Below are positions 9,189 to 18,817 of a stretch of DNA of 64,000 bases, piece by piece. The position numbers and the translations under genes are program-made. How positions within the stretch are numbered: the stretch's first letter is position 1; each line of letters starts with the position of its first letter. The notes under the pieces were generated by a model, which was given only the letters and a program-made list of their open reading frames with translations, was not told the DNA's origin and ran no database searches. The stretch is from Roseibium alexandrii DFL-11 (lineage in GTDB: Bacteria > Pseudomonadota > Alphaproteobacteria > Rhizobiales > Stappiaceae): contig NZ_CM011002.1 in assembly GCF_000158095.2 (NCBI RefSeq), positions 1,255,228 to 1,319,227 of the forward strand, read 5' to 3'.

Positions 9189-11524
9189 GCAAAGACCTTT
9201 CTTGAGCGCACATCCCGGACAGCCTTCATGATTGCCTCGGGTGTTGCCGGCGCATCAAGATTTGGAATTTGGCCCGGTGCGATGCTCGCCACCGCGTCAT
9301 TGATGGCGCAGAAGACAGCGTTTGCAAGCATCACCGGTGGTTCGCCGACCGCCTTCGACCGGTAGACAGTGTCCTGCGGATTGCCGTTCCCGTTGTAAAG
9401 GCTGACGTTGAACTCCTCGGGAATGTCCGATGCCGTCGGAATCTTGTAAGTCGACGGGGCATGGGTGCGCAGCCGGCCCTTTTCATCCCATACGAGTTCT
9501 TCAGTGGTCAGCCAGCCCATTCCTTGCACGAACCCGCCCTCAATCTGGCCAAGATCGATCGCAGGGTTCAGCGAATGGCCAACATCGTGAAGGATATCAA
9601 CCCGGTCGACTGTCATTTCACCGGTCATGGTGTCGATTGTGACCTCAGCGCAGGCGCCACCGAAGGCGAAGTAAAAAAACGGGCGGCCGGTTACGCTTTC
9701 CCGGTCCCAGGTGATGCCGGGTGTTGCGTAAAACCCGGCGTGGGACATTTGAATCCGCGCCATATGCGCCTGTTTGGCGACTTCCGCCAGAGCATAACTC
9801 TGATCACCAATGATGACCTTGTTGTCTCCGAAATGAATGGCTTCCGGACCGCACTGGTGCTGCTCGCACAAGAACGAGATCAAGCGTCCCTTGATTTCCT
9901 GCGCTGCAAGTTTTGCAGCCATGGCGTTCAAGTCTGTCCCGGAAGACGCGGCTGTTGGGCCGGTGTTGGGCACCTTGGAGGTATTGGTTGCGGTGATCCG
10001 CACCTTGTCCAGTGTCACGCCAAATTCTTCGGCAACGACCTGGGCGACCTTTTGATAGAGCCCCTGCCCCATCTCGGTGCCGCCGTGGTTCAAATGAACT
10101 GATCCGTCGGTGTAGAGATGAACCAGCGCGCCTGCTTGGTTGAGGTGTTTCAGCGTGAAGGAAATGCCGAATTTTACTGGCGTCAAAGCCAGCCCCTTTT
10201 TCAGGACGGCGTTGACCGCATTGAAATCACGGACATCGTCGCGCCGGGACCAGTAATCTGAGTTCTCTTCGAGCTGGGCGATGAGATCATGCATCACCGC
10301 ATATTCTTCTACCGGCATGCCATAGGGTGTCAGATTGCGCTCGCCGTCATAAAAGTTCAGCTTGCGGATATCCAATGGATCCCTGCCGGTCTTGATAGCA
10401 ATCGCATCAATCATGCGCTCTGCCGCCAACATGCCTTGTGGCCCACCAAATCCGCGGAACGCAGTGTTTGAGCACGTGTCCGTTTTCAAACGGCGGGACC
10501 GGATTGCCGCATCTGGGTAGAAATAGCTGGAATCGGCGTGAAACAACGTGCGGTCGTTTACACCAAGGGACAGATCTACCGAGTAGCCGCACCGGGCCAG
10601 AAACTCCATATCGACCGCGCGGATCTTGCCGGTCCCATCATGGCCGATGGTCCAGTCAACGCGGAAATCATGCCGCTTGCCCGTCATGATCATGTCGTCA
10701 TCACGATCGAGCCGGACCTTGCATGCCCGGCCCGTGGCATGAGCGGCAAGCACGGCCAGGCTCGCCCATTGGTTCGCCTGGGACTCCTTGCCGCCAAAGC
10801 CACCGCCCATGCGCCGGACTTCCGCGGTGACCAACGCATCCGGCACCCCGAGGACCTTGGCCACGGTGTGCTGCACTTCCGTCGGGTGCTGGGTCGAAGT
10901 GTGCACCAGCATGCCGCCCGCTTCCTGCGGCACGGCCATGGCGATCTGCCCTTCCAGGTAGAAATGCTCCTGCCCGCCAATGCGGAAGGACCCGGACAAG
11001 ACCTCTTCAGCCGCTGTCATGCCGGTTTCAGGGGACCCGCGCCGGAACTGGTAGTCCGGCAGCACCATTGTTTCTGCAGCTTCCGCGTCTTCCTGCGTCA
11101 GAATTGGCGGGATCGGCGCAACCTCGATTTTGGCCTTAAGGGCTGCCTTGCGCGCCTGATCCCTCGTCTCAGCGACAACGGCAAAGACAACCTGGCCGTA
11201 AAACAGGATTTCACCGTTTGCCAAAACCGGATCATCGCCAAAGCCGGACGAACAATCGTTGGTTCCCGGAATATCCTCAGATGTTAGTACGGCGACGACG
11301 CCGTCACTTGCGCTTACATCGGTCAGGTCGATGGAACTGATCTTTCCGCGGACTGCAGATCGCTCCCAGCCCGGAACGACATGCAGCGTGCCAACGGCCT
11401 CTGTGAGGTCGTCAATGTATGGCGCTGTGCCGGTGACATGCATTTCTGCACTGTCATGGGCTAAAGGTTTCCGCACGTGTTTCAGCGGAGCAGTCACTTT
11501 GCTCTGATCAAGCGGCGCGGTCAT
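9185..11524 (-). CDS. xdhB: Xanthine dehydrogenase molybdenum-binding subunit
   Basis: A 779-residue large subunit that oxidises hypoxanthine and xanthine to urate at the Mo cofactor. Family motifs are visible: the N-terminal domain segment HVTGTAPYIDDL, the Mo-pterin loop RMGGGFGGKE, then NTAFRGFGGPQG, GGTEMGQGLYQKVAQ and the active-site region KAVGEPPVMLANAV with the catalytic Glu. ATG 11524 has GGGAGG upstream and lies 17 bases inside the end of xdhA, so translation is coupled. The longer in-frame start at 11557 lies entirely within xdhA coding sequence and was rejected. Confidence 0.93.
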   Translation of the reverse strand: MTAPLDQSKVTAPLKHVRKPLAHDSAEMHVTGTAPYIDDLTEAVGTLHVVPGWERSAVRGKISSIDLTDVSASDGVVAVLTSEDIPGTNDCSSGFGDDPVLANGEILFYGQVVFAVVAETRDQARKAALKAKIEVAPIPPILTQEDAEAAETMVLPDYQFRRGSPETGMTAAEEVLSGSFRIGGQEHFYLEGQIAMAVPQEAGGMLVHTSTQHPTEVQHTVAKVLGVPDALVTAEVRRMGGGFGGKESQANQWASLAVLAAHATGRACKVRLDRDDDMIMTGKRHDFRVDWTIGHDGTGKIRAVDMEFLARCGYSVDLSLGVNDRTLFHADSSYFYPDAAIRSRRLKTDTCSNTAFRGFGGPQGMLAAERMIDAIAIKTGRDPLDIRKLNFYDGERNLTPYGMPVEEYAVMHDLIAQLEENSDYWSRRDDVRDFNAVNAVLKKGLALTPVKFGISFTLKHLNQAGALVHLYTDGSVHLNHGGTEMGQGLYQKVAQVVAEEFGVTLDKVRITATNTSKVPNTGPTAASSGTDLNAMAAKLAAQEIKGRLISFLCEQHQCGPEAIHFGDNKVIIGDQSYALAEVAKQAHMARIQMSHAGFYATPGITWDRESVTGRPFFYFAFGGACAEVTIDTMTGEMTVDRVDILHDVGHSLNPAIDLGQIEGGFVQGMGWLTTEELVWDEKGRLRTHAPSTYKIPTASDIPEEFNVSLYNGNGNPQDTVYRSKAVGEPPVMLANAVFCAINDAVASIAPGQIPNLDAPATPEAIMKAVRDVRSRKVFA

Positions 11525-12989
11525 GATCTGCCTCCCGCTTTGCCAAAACGCGGACACTTTCCGCTGCCGTTCCGTCGGTTTCCATCAAAGCCTTCGCGAG
11601 CAATGCCCGCGCCGTTTCCATGCGGTACTCGGCGCTTGCCCGCATATCCGTCAATGGCGTGAAGTCGCTGTTGAGAGCCTCAATGGCGGCAGCCCAGGTC
11701 GATGCATCCTCCAGGATCGCGCCCTTCAAAGCGGCCTCCGCTCCGCTGGCACGCTTCGGTGTCCCGGCCATGCCGCCATAAGCAATCCGCGCATCGATGA
11801 TCCGCCCATCGACGATAGTGAACCGGAAGGCGGCCATGACGGATGAGATGTCCTGATCAAAGCGCTTAGAAATCTTGTAGCAGTGAAAGACTTGATTGGC
11901 GGAGGGCCGCGGAACAAACAGCCCGGTCACAAATTCCCCGGGAAGACGGTCCTGTTTTCCGTAGTCGATGAAGAAGTCTTCCAAGGCCAGAGCGCGATCA
12001 GTGTCTGCAGATTGGAGCTCCAGAGTTGCGCCAAGTGCAATGAGCGCGGGAGGGGAATCTCCGATCGGCGATCCGTTGGCGATGTTGCCGCCAACCGTTC
12101 CGGATGCGCGAACCTGCTTTGATCCAATCCGCTTCCATAGTTCGCCCAAATCCGGGGAGATTCGCGTCATCGCGGCCTCAGTCGCGGCAAAGGTCGCCGT
12201 CGCCCCCATCAAAATACCGGACTCGCTTTCCTCGACCCTGTCGAGGCCCTCGATCCGACCGAGCCAGATGGTTTTAGGCAGATCGCGCAGATGTTTTGTA
12301 ATCCAGAGCCCGACATCGGTCGCACCGGAGACCAGGGTCGCATCTGGATGCTGACCATAAAGCGCCGCCAAGCCATCCAAAGACGCCGGCGAGGAGAAAA
12401 ACCTGTCACTGGTACCGAGGAAAATATCCCGGCTGTCAGCCAGTTTCTTTAGTTGCTCACGAGTTTCATTCGACCGCCAGGTGAACGCGTCATCCGCGAG
12501 GTTGAAACAAGCCTCCAGCGCAGCATCGACGATGGGACGATAACCCGTACACCGGCAAAGATTTCCGGCGAGCCATTCCGTGACCGTCTTGCGGGATTTC
12601 GCTTCACCTTCTGCATGATACAGGGTGAACAGCGTCATGATGAAACCCGGCGTACAGAACCCGCATTGAGACCCGTGAAGTTCCATCATGGCCTGCTGAA
12701 CCGGATGCAGCCGCTTGTCCTGAGCAAGATCCTCCACGGTCACCAGTTCTGTGCCGTCGACCATACCCAAGAGCTGAATGCAGCTGTTCACAGGCTGATA
12801 AATCAGCCTGCCATCAATGACCCGGCCAAGCGCGACGGTGCAGGCACCGCAATCCCCCTCCCCGCAGCCTTCTTTCGTGCCGGTTTCCTTCCTTCGGAGC
12901 CGCAAATAATCAAGAACCGTCTCGGTCGGCCCGACATCGTGCAGCTCGACGATTACTCCGCCTTTGATGAACCGGATCGTGTCCCGCAT
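11508..12989 (-). CDS. xdhA: Xanthine dehydrogenase small subunit (2Fe-2S and FAD)
   Basis: A 493-residue electron-transfer subunit. The N-terminal ferredoxin domain has CGEGDCGACT; the second 2Fe-2S domain has CGFCTPGF and CRCTGY. A FAD domain with SGATDVGLW and GGNIANGSPIGDSPPALIALGA follows, then a CO-dehydrogenase-flavoprotein C-terminal domain. All cluster cysteines appear intact. It starts four bases after the uraH stop, placing urate production and the next step of urate breakdown in one transcript. Confidence 0.94.
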   Translation of the reverse strand: MRDTIRFIKGGVIVELHDVGPTETVLDYLRLRRKETGTKEGCGEGDCGACTVALGRVIDGRLIYQPVNSCIQLLGMVDGTELVTVEDLAQDKRLHPVQQAMMELHGSQCGFCTPGFIMTLFTLYHAEGEAKSRKTVTEWLAGNLCRCTGYRPIVDAALEACFNLADDAFTWRSNETREQLKKLADSRDIFLGTSDRFFSSPASLDGLAALYGQHPDATLVSGATDVGLWITKHLRDLPKTIWLGRIEGLDRVEESESGILMGATATFAATEAAMTRISPDLGELWKRIGSKQVRASGTVGGNIANGSPIGDSPPALIALGATLELQSADTDRALALEDFFIDYGKQDRLPGEFVTGLFVPRPSANQVFHCYKISKRFDQDISSVMAAFRFTIVDGRIIDARIAYGGMAGTPKRASGAEAALKGAILEDASTWAAAIEALNSDFTPLTDMRASAEYRMETARALLAKALMETDGTAAESVRVLAKREADHDRAA

Positions 12990-12992
12990 CCC

Positions 12993-13343
12993 TCAACTCC
13001 CCCGATAGGTTGAATAGCCGAACGGCGAGAGCAACAACGGCACATGGTAATGCGCGTTTGCGTCAGCGATCCCGAAGCGGATTGGAACGATATCCAGAAA
13101 AAGTGGATCCGGGAGGGTTTGATTGGTGCGTTTCAGATACTCACCTGCATGGAATCGGAGTTCATAGGTTCCGATCTGAAACACATCGCCGGAGAGAATT
13201 GCACTGTCGACCCGGCCGTCGTCGTTGGTCACATGGCTCGAAATGTGAGCCGGTGTACCGCCCGCAGACCAAAGCTCTATCCTAAGGCCCTTTGCAGGGA
13301 CTCCCAAAGCGGTATCCAGAACGTGCGTTGTCAAACGCCCCAT
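12993..13343 (-). CDS. uraH: 5-hydroxyisourate hydrolase (transthyretin-like)
   Basis: A 116-residue enzyme that hydrolyses 5-hydroxyisourate, the first product of urate oxidation, to OHCU. It has the N-terminal signature [14 protein letters not shown], the internal R-x-H region [11 protein letters not shown], and ends exactly in the family tetrapeptide YRGS. ATG 13343 is preceded by GAGGGAGAG. It is the first gene of the operon. No urate oxidase or OHCU decarboxylase is visible in the window, so the rest of the pathway must be encoded elsewhere. Confidence 0.94.
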   Translation of the reverse strand: MGRLTTHVLDTALGVPAKGLRIELWSAGGTPAHISSHVTNDDGRVDSAILSGDVFQIGTYELRFHAGEYLKRTNQTLPDPLFLDIVPIRFGIADANAHYHVPLLLSPFGYSTYRGS

Positions 13344-13356
13344 CAGTCTCTCCCTC

Positions 13357-13373
13357 TTGCGGCAGTGCCGCAA
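13357..13373. promoter_or_regulatory. Perfect palindrome in the uraH leader
   Basis: TTGCGGCA-G-TGCCGCAA is a perfect 17-base inverted repeat immediately upstream of the uraH ribosome-binding site. It could be an operator, or an RNA hairpin next to the Shine-Dalgarno sequence. It has no U-tract on the leftward strand, so it is not an ordinary terminator. Confidence 0.5.
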
Positions 13374-13439
13374 AATCCATCAGATTAAAAATGTGCCTGA
13401 AATGGACGCAGATCCAAAGCGCTCATTTGCGTACTTAAT

Positions 13440-13456
13440 GATGCCTAATTGGCATC
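13440..13456. promoter_or_regulatory. Candidate LysR-type operator upstream of the uraH-xdh operon
   Basis: GATGCC-TAATT-GGCATC is a perfect inverted repeat that contains T-N11-A, the generic LysR-regulator recognition form. It spans the stop codon of the LysR gene and lies ~97 bases upstream of the uraH start, a plausible distance for an activator site. The link to the adjacent regulator is inferred from position. Confidence 0.5.
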
Positions 13457-14395
13457 AATGGATGCTAGCCGCTCTTTCAAGGCGAACACCGCGTGATCAA
13501 AAAACATCGCCGGGGCCAATGCCAAGGCGCGCAAAGACGATGTTACCACACAAAGACGATCAGCCTGAAGAGGTTGATCCTTCAATGGCTTAAAGATCAA
13601 ATGTCCGGCTTCAATATCTTCTTCGCAGCCAATCTGCGTTTGAAAGCCAATGACATTCTCATCCCGCGCCAGTGCTCGCATCAACCGCAAGGAGTTCGCC
13701 TCAACATAGGTCATGGATGCACCAGGAATTCGGCTCCGAATGACATCAATCCGGGCTCGGATCGACAAACCTTCTGCCGGCAAGGCAACCGGATAGCGAA
13801 GACAATCGGCAAGACCCAGTCCGTTTTCGTCCGCCAGAGGATGGTTGGGGGCCATCACCGCGCCAATCACCAGATCATGATGGAAGGCTGCGGTCAGGGT
13901 CGACATGTCGGGAGGGTCGAAGGTGAACCCGACATCCGCTTCGGCCGCTTCTACCTTCCTGGCCGCTTCCTGCGAAGAGGAAACCGAAACGTTGACATGG
14001 ATGCCGGGATAGGTACGGCGGAACGAACTGATGACCGCAGGCAACAACCGCTCTGCAACGCTCTCCACGGATGCGATGGAGACGGTTCCCCGGCGCAATC
14101 CCTTCAACGCATCCAGTTCAGCAACCGTGCCTTCAAAGTCGGAATAGGTCCGCCGGATGTGCGCCAGCAGCACCTCGCCGGCCTGAGACAACCGCATCCT
14201 CCGGCCTACGCGCTCAAAGAGCTGCAAGCCAAGGGCTTCTTCAAGCCACAGTATTTGCCGGTTGACTGCGGACGAGGCAACATTCAGCTCGCGCGATGCG
14301 GCCCGGATAGACCCAGCCTCGGCAGCGGCAAGAAAGTACCGCATTGCCGGGCTGTAGAGGTTTCGGGCCAGCTCCTGCGCGCGCGCTGAACGCAT
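13445..14395 (-). CDS. LysR-family transcriptional regulator
   Basis: A 316-residue regulator. The N-terminal winged helix-turn-helix is clear (AASRELNVASSAVNRQI, then LEEALGLQLFERVGRRMRL), followed by a substrate-binding-protein-like effector domain from about residue 100. It is on the same strand as, and ~100 bases upstream of, the uraH-xdh-ABC operon, so it is the likely local regulator of purine breakdown and uptake. The effector is unknown. The start sits close to the end of the upstream oxidoreductase gene (12 bases). Confidence 0.88.
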   Translation of the reverse strand: MRSARAQELARNLYSPAMRYFLAAAEAGSIRAASRELNVASSAVNRQILWLEEALGLQLFERVGRRMRLSQAGEVLLAHIRRTYSDFEGTVAELDALKGLRRGTVSIASVESVAERLLPAVISSFRRTYPGIHVNVSVSSSQEAARKVEAAEADVGFTFDPPDMSTLTAAFHHDLVIGAVMAPNHPLADENGLGLADCLRYPVALPAEGLSIRARIDVIRSRIPGASMTYVEANSLRLMRALARDENVIGFQTQIGCEEDIEAGHLIFKPLKDQPLQADRLCVVTSSLRALALAPAMFFDHAVFALKERLASIDAN

Positions 14396-14407
14396 TTTCT
14401 ACCGTCC

Positions 14408-15385
14408 TTACGGGATCAGAACGGTCGTGCCGGTGGTTTTCCGGCCTTCCAGATCGGTGTGCGCCTGGACCGCGTCGGCCAAACGGTACTCCTGGTTGAC
14501 CGCGATCTTCACAATGCCTTTCGCGACAACATCAAACAGATCGCCGGACGTCGTCTCCAGCTGTTCGCGGGTCGCGATATAGCTGAAGAGTGTTGGCCGG
14601 GTTGCAAACAGGGATCCCTTTTGTGCGAGCAACGCGAGATTGAAATCCTGGATCGGGCCGGAGGATTGACCGAAGCTGACCCACAGCCCACGTGGCTTCA
14701 GGCAATCCAGCGACCCTGGATAGGTGTCCTTGCCCACAGAATCATAGACAACGTCACAGCCCTTGCCGCCGGTGATTTCCTTGACCCGCTCAACGAAGTT
14801 TTCGGTTCTGTAATTGATGACATCCTGGTAGCCGTTGGCCTTCGCTAGATCGACTTTTTCCTGCGACCCTGCTGTGCCAATCACCGTTGCCCCAAGATGG
14901 GCTGCCCATTGCCCGGCGATCAGGCCAACGCCCCCGGCTGCGGCATGAAACAGCAGAGTTGTCTCCGGACCGACATTGAAGGTTTGGCGGAGCAGATACT
15001 GCGCAGTCATGCCCTTCAGCATCATGCCGGCCGCGGCTTTGTCATCAATTCCGTCAGGAATGACCACAAGGCGATCCGCCGGAATGATCCGCTCTTGAGC
15101 ATAGGCGCCAAGCGGACCGACATAGGCCACACGATCACCCGGCTTTATGTGGGAAACGCCCTCACCGACTGTCTGAACAATACCCGCGCCTTCATTTCCT
15201 GGAATGAATGGCACCCCATCGGGTGCCGGATAAAGGCCGGACCGGAAATAGGTGTCGATGAAATTAAGACCGATCGCCGTATGCCGGATGCGCGCCTCAC
15301 CAGGCCCCGGCTCCCCCAACTCAACATGCTCCCAGGTTAAAACTTCGGCGCTGCCTGTCTCATGCACACGGATTGCCTGTACCAT
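14408..15385 (-). CDS. NADPH:quinone oxidoreductase (zinc-independent MDR family)
   Basis: A 325-residue medium-chain reductase of the QOR/zeta-crystallin type. It has the N-terminal GroES-like domain (PGNEGAGIVQTVGEGV) and a Rossmann domain with FHAAAGGVGLIAGQWAAHLG. Zinc-ligand cysteines typical of alcohol dehydrogenases are absent, as expected for quinone reductases. ATG 15385 follows TGGGAG; an upstream GTG at 15397 is less well supported. Substrate is a quinone by family; nothing nearby refines that. Confidence 0.88.
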   Translation of the reverse strand: MVQAIRVHETGSAEVLTWEHVELGEPGPGEARIRHTAIGLNFIDTYFRSGLYPAPDGVPFIPGNEGAGIVQTVGEGVSHIKPGDRVAYVGPLGAYAQERIIPADRLVVIPDGIDDKAAAGMMLKGMTAQYLLRQTFNVGPETTLLFHAAAGGVGLIAGQWAAHLGATVIGTAGSQEKVDLAKANGYQDVINYRTENFVERVKEITGGKGCDVVYDSVGKDTYPGSLDCLKPRGLWVSFGQSSGPIQDFNLALLAQKGSLFATRPTLFSYIATREQLETTSGDLFDVVAKGIVKIAVNQEYRLADAVQAHTDLEGRKTTGTTVLIP

Positions 15386-15550
15386 ATCAACTCCCACAAA
15401 TATTCATCATGATTGCACGCGGACACTTGGTGCAGATCGTTGCAAAGACCATATCCAGCCCGCCACAACGATGCCAGTGCGAAACGAAGAACACACTGTT
15501 TACAGTCGATTAGGAGCTAAAGCTGGGACAGGTTCCGGTTGAGTGGCTGA

Positions 15551-16267
15551 TCAATCCACGCGATCGATCAGCTGCTGAACCGCGGACACCGAGAAGAGAT
15601 AAAGGCTGGCAGCTGTAAAGAGGATTGCTGCCCAAGTGCTCAACACCATGCCATCCCAGATCGCAAGCGCTGCGAGCGCCATCCAGACAAGCGTGACCGG
15701 AAGGGTCAGCCAGCGCCAGCGTTTGACGCGGACAGGATGGACGAAGCGGATCGGCGCAAAGGTGAGGACACAGCACACAATGACAGCGGCAATGGTGAAA
15801 GCTTCGGACGGCGACAGCACCATGAGACCGAACACCACCATATTCCAGCCTGCCGGGAAGCCCTTGAAGGATCCGTCCGGCGTTTTCATGCCGTTGTCTG
15901 CAAAATAGAGCGCACCGGTGAACACAACGAGGCCGCCGCAGATCCAGTTCCACGGACTGGAGAGCATCAGGCTCCAGGACAGTGCAAAGGCCGGAAGGAA
16001 CACATAGGTGGCATAGTCGATGACAAAATCGAGGGATGCCCCCGACCAGCGCGGCAGGCGCTCAGCGATGTTGTACTTGCGCGCAAGCGGGCCATCAATT
16101 CCGTCGACAAAAAGCGCCAGTCCAAGCCAGGCAAACATCTCGTCCCATTTGCCCTGCGCACCGGCAAGCAGCGCAATCAACGCAATCGGGGCTCCGGAGG
16201 CTGTCAGAATGTGGATTAAAAACAGCGCGGGTTCCGGCGCGACTTTGCCAGGCGTTACGTCCGTCAC
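15551..16267 (-). CDS. pcs: Phosphatidylcholine synthase (CDP-alcohol phosphotransferase)
   Basis: A 238-residue membrane enzyme that condenses CDP-diacylglycerol with choline to give phosphatidylcholine. The CDP-alcohol phosphotransferase signature D-G-x2-A-R-x8-G-x3-D-x3-D is present around DGIDGPLARKYN and GASLDFVIDY, with several hydrophobic helices around it. I chose GTG 16267 because GAGGA precedes it and the length then fits bacterial Pcs; the frame stays open 25 codons further to a TTG. Pcs is characteristic of host-associated and marine Alphaproteobacteria. Other CDP-alcohol transferases are possible, but size and sequence favour Pcs. Confidence 0.85.
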   Translation of the reverse strand: MTDVTPGKVAPEPALFLIHILTASGAPIALIALLAGAQGKWDEMFAWLGLALFVDGIDGPLARKYNIAERLPRWSGASLDFVIDYATYVFLPAFALSWSLMLSSPWNWICGGLVVFTGALYFADNGMKTPDGSFKGFPAGWNMVVFGLMVLSPSEAFTIAAVIVCCVLTFAPIRFVHPVRVKRWRWLTLPVTLVWMALAALAIWDGMVLSTWAAILFTAASLYLFSVSAVQQLIDRVD

Positions 16268-16450
16268 GGGCCTAGGTCCTCGTTTAAACAATAAGATCCG
16301 CGCGGAGTTGCATTTCTTTTTCCGTGGCGCGGCGGCTCCCAATTCTTCGCCCTGATAAGAGTGCTAAGGAGTCAACAGCTTCTATTTGTATTGCAAATCG
16401 ATGACAGTGTGAACCGCAAAAGGAGAGAAACACTTCAAACTGCCATGTTT

Positions 16451-17377
16451 CTAAGTAGCGCCTTGGCCGAGAACCATTCCAAGAGCAAGTGCACCGCCCC
16501 ACACAAGCAAAAATATCCCGATCCCAATTGGGAAAGCCCGGCTGGGAAATGTTTTTTCCAAAGCCATCACCGCGCCAAGCAATGCAATCCAGAGGATGTT
16601 CATCAACCCGACCGCGAACATCACTGTCATGACGGCCCAGCAGCAACCAAGGCAAATCCAACCCTGTGCCAGCCCCTCACGAAAGGCAGACTGGGCACCA
16701 TATTCGCCGCTGTTCCGGGCAAAGGACCATCTGGGATACCAGCACCGTTCTAGACAGGCGCGCTTCGCCGGAGTGAATTGATACAGGCCCGCGGCAAGCA
16801 AAACAGACGTGGTAAGCGCCATGCTGACCGGCGCCATCATGTCGGACAACGCGCCAATTTTGGACAAACCAACCTGCGCGGCGGTCGCAACTAACGCATA
16901 GCCGATCCAGACAGCGAGATATCCGAACACAACTGCCACGGTTGCCGAAAAGGCTGATTTGGTCTGAGTGCCCTCAATAGACACATACCGGTGAAACGCC
17001 CTCACCATGGGCGTCGCGGACGGCAGCATCATCGCCAGTGCCATCATGGCCCACATCATGAAAATCTTGGCAATGTCGATGCCCGTCAACGCCACGCCGG
17101 GCATGCCGAATGTTGCGCCGGCCGGCAAACAAAGGGCTGCAAGCGCTGCCCTGGCCTCTTCCGGCAAACCGCGCATGAAATTGAACTGATTGAACAGAAT
17201 CATTCCCGGCCCGGCTTCAGCCATGTCCATGCTTGGAACCATGGCCGCGACCATAACAATCAAATAGGACCAGCCGCTCACTGTCAGCGCCGCGACGACC
17301 AAAAGAACAAGCGGCCATCCCCGCTGCGTTTCGCCGATCTGCGGTTTCAAGCCATCAGGAGAATGCAAAACAGTCAT
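16451..17377 (-). CDS. DUF2182 integral membrane protein
   Basis: A 308-residue polytopic membrane protein. The run FMMWAMMALAMMLPSATPM, methionine-rich and placed before a helix, is the hallmark of DUF2182 (COG5486, annotated as predicted metal-binding membrane proteins). Methionine and histidine clusters suggest metal handling, but no reaction is established for the family. It is transcribed toward pcs with ~180 bases between them and diverges from the monooxygenase gene at 17593. Confidence 0.8.
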   Translation of the reverse strand: MTVLHSPDGLKPQIGETQRGWPLVLLVVAALTVSGWSYLIVMVAAMVPSMDMAEAGPGMILFNQFNFMRGLPEEARAALAALCLPAGATFGMPGVALTGIDIAKIFMMWAMMALAMMLPSATPMVRAFHRYVSIEGTQTKSAFSATVAVVFGYLAVWIGYALVATAAQVGLSKIGALSDMMAPVSMALTTSVLLAAGLYQFTPAKRACLERCWYPRWSFARNSGEYGAQSAFREGLAQGWICLGCCWAVMTVMFAVGLMNILWIALLGAVMALEKTFPSRAFPIGIGIFLLVWGGALALGMVLGQGAT

Positions 17378-17592
17378 AGGTGTTGTCTTGAGCCGGTTTT
17401 ATTGCCAATTTCGTGCAGAACCTACCGCGGAAATCAGCCCAACGAATTGATATTTCTCATGGAGCAGACCACTCAGTAGACGCATTGAGGATAGACTTGC
17501 CGTCCTGCGTGATTTGGTCCCGTTGACCTTTCTGCAGTAAAGCCCAACATCCTAAGGCAAGTTGCAACAAGTCTTTAAGTGCGGAAACGAGC

Positions 17593-18795
17593 ATGGCCCG
17601 GGCGAAGAAAGAAATCACGTGTGATGCAGTTGTTGTCGGTGGTGGCCCGTCTGGGCGGATCACTGCGCTGGCGCTAGCGAAGACCGGTGTCAAAACAGCT
17701 TTGGTAGCCCCTCTTGACGCGCCTCAAGACGCGCGGACAACGGCCCTCTGGAAAAAATCGATCGATCTCCTCAAAGACCTCGGTATCTGGGACGACATTC
17801 TGCCAACGGCAGAACCCTTGAAAACGATGCGCATGATTGATGGATCCAAACGCCTGATCCGCTCGCCCGAGACCCTTTTTGAAAGCGCTGAACTTGGCGT
17901 TGAAGAGTTTGGCTACAACATCATCAACGCCGAACTGAACAATGTGCTGGCCGCTGCTTGTTCCGCTGAGGAAAATCTCACTTGCGTCGATGACTTCGCT
18001 GAAAATGCTGCATTTTCCGAAGAAAAAGCCGTTATCACCACAAAGCCCGGGACAACCGTTTCTGCAGATCTCGCTGTTGCAGCCGATGGCCGTAACTCGC
18101 TTCTGCGGACTTCGGCCGGGATAGAGGTCAAGCGCTGGTCCTATCCACAGACTGCCCTTGTGCTCAATCTCGAGCACACGCTGCCACACCGCGGTATCTC
18201 GACCGAATTCCACACACCAACCGGACCGTTCACGCTTGTTCCGCTGCCTGGCCGGCAGTCCTCTTTGGTCTGTGTCGAGACGGCAGAAACCGCTGGGCGG
18301 TTGAAAACCATGGACAAGACGCTGCTCGCACGGGAGTTGGAAGACCGGGCACGCTCAATTCTCGGCAAGTTCACTGTGATTTCCGAACCGCAAACCTTCC
18401 CGCTGTCTGGCATGACCGCCCAGTCGGTGATTTCAGATCGTTTGGCTCTGATCGGGGAAACGGCGCACGTTTTCCCACCAGTTGGCGCGCAGGGCCTGAA
18501 CTTGTCCATGCGCGATATTGCGGATTTAATATCGGCTGTGGCTGCGGCTCAGGCAAAAGGACTGGACATCGGCAGCCCGGAAGCCCTGAGAACTTTTGAG
18601 CACAAGCGGATGGCCGATATCCGGTCTCGGACCAATGCAGTTGATATTTTGAACCGGTCTCTTTTGACAGACTTCCTGCCGGTTCAGGCCGCCCGAAGCG
18701 CGGGCATGTATCTGGCCGGCAAGATTGGCCCCTTCCGCCGTTTGCTCATGCGCGAAGGGATGGCGCCGGGAACCGGATTTCAGCTGCGCCCATAA
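17593..18795 (+). CDS. FAD-dependent monooxygenase, UbiH/UbiF/COQ6 family
   Basis: A 400-residue flavoprotein with an N-terminal Rossmann motif VVVGGGPSGRITALALA and the second FAD motif LIGETAHVFPPVGAQGLNLSMRDI, diagnostic of ubiquinone-biosynthesis hydroxylases. The middle sequence LVPLPGRQSSLVCVE fits the same family. A role in ubiquinone ring hydroxylation is likely but the exact position cannot be assigned. It stands alone; the neighbours are unrelated. Confidence 0.82.
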   Translation: MARAKKEITCDAVVVGGGPSGRITALALAKTGVKTALVAPLDAPQDARTTALWKKSIDLLKDLGIWDDILPTAEPLKTMRMIDGSKRLIRSPETLFESAELGVEEFGYNIINAELNNVLAAACSAEENLTCVDDFAENAAFSEEKAVITTKPGTTVSADLAVAADGRNSLLRTSAGIEVKRWSYPQTALVLNLEHTLPHRGISTEFHTPTGPFTLVPLPGRQSSLVCVETAETAGRLKTMDKTLLARELEDRARSILGKFTVISEPQTFPLSGMTAQSVISDRLALIGETAHVFPPVGAQGLNLSMRDIADLISAVAAAQAKGLDIGSPEALRTFEHKRMADIRSRTNAVDILNRSLLTDFLPVQAARSAGMYLAGKIGPFRRLLMREGMAPGTGFQLRP

Positions 18796-18817
18796 CTCTA
18801 GTCACAGTGTAGGTGCT

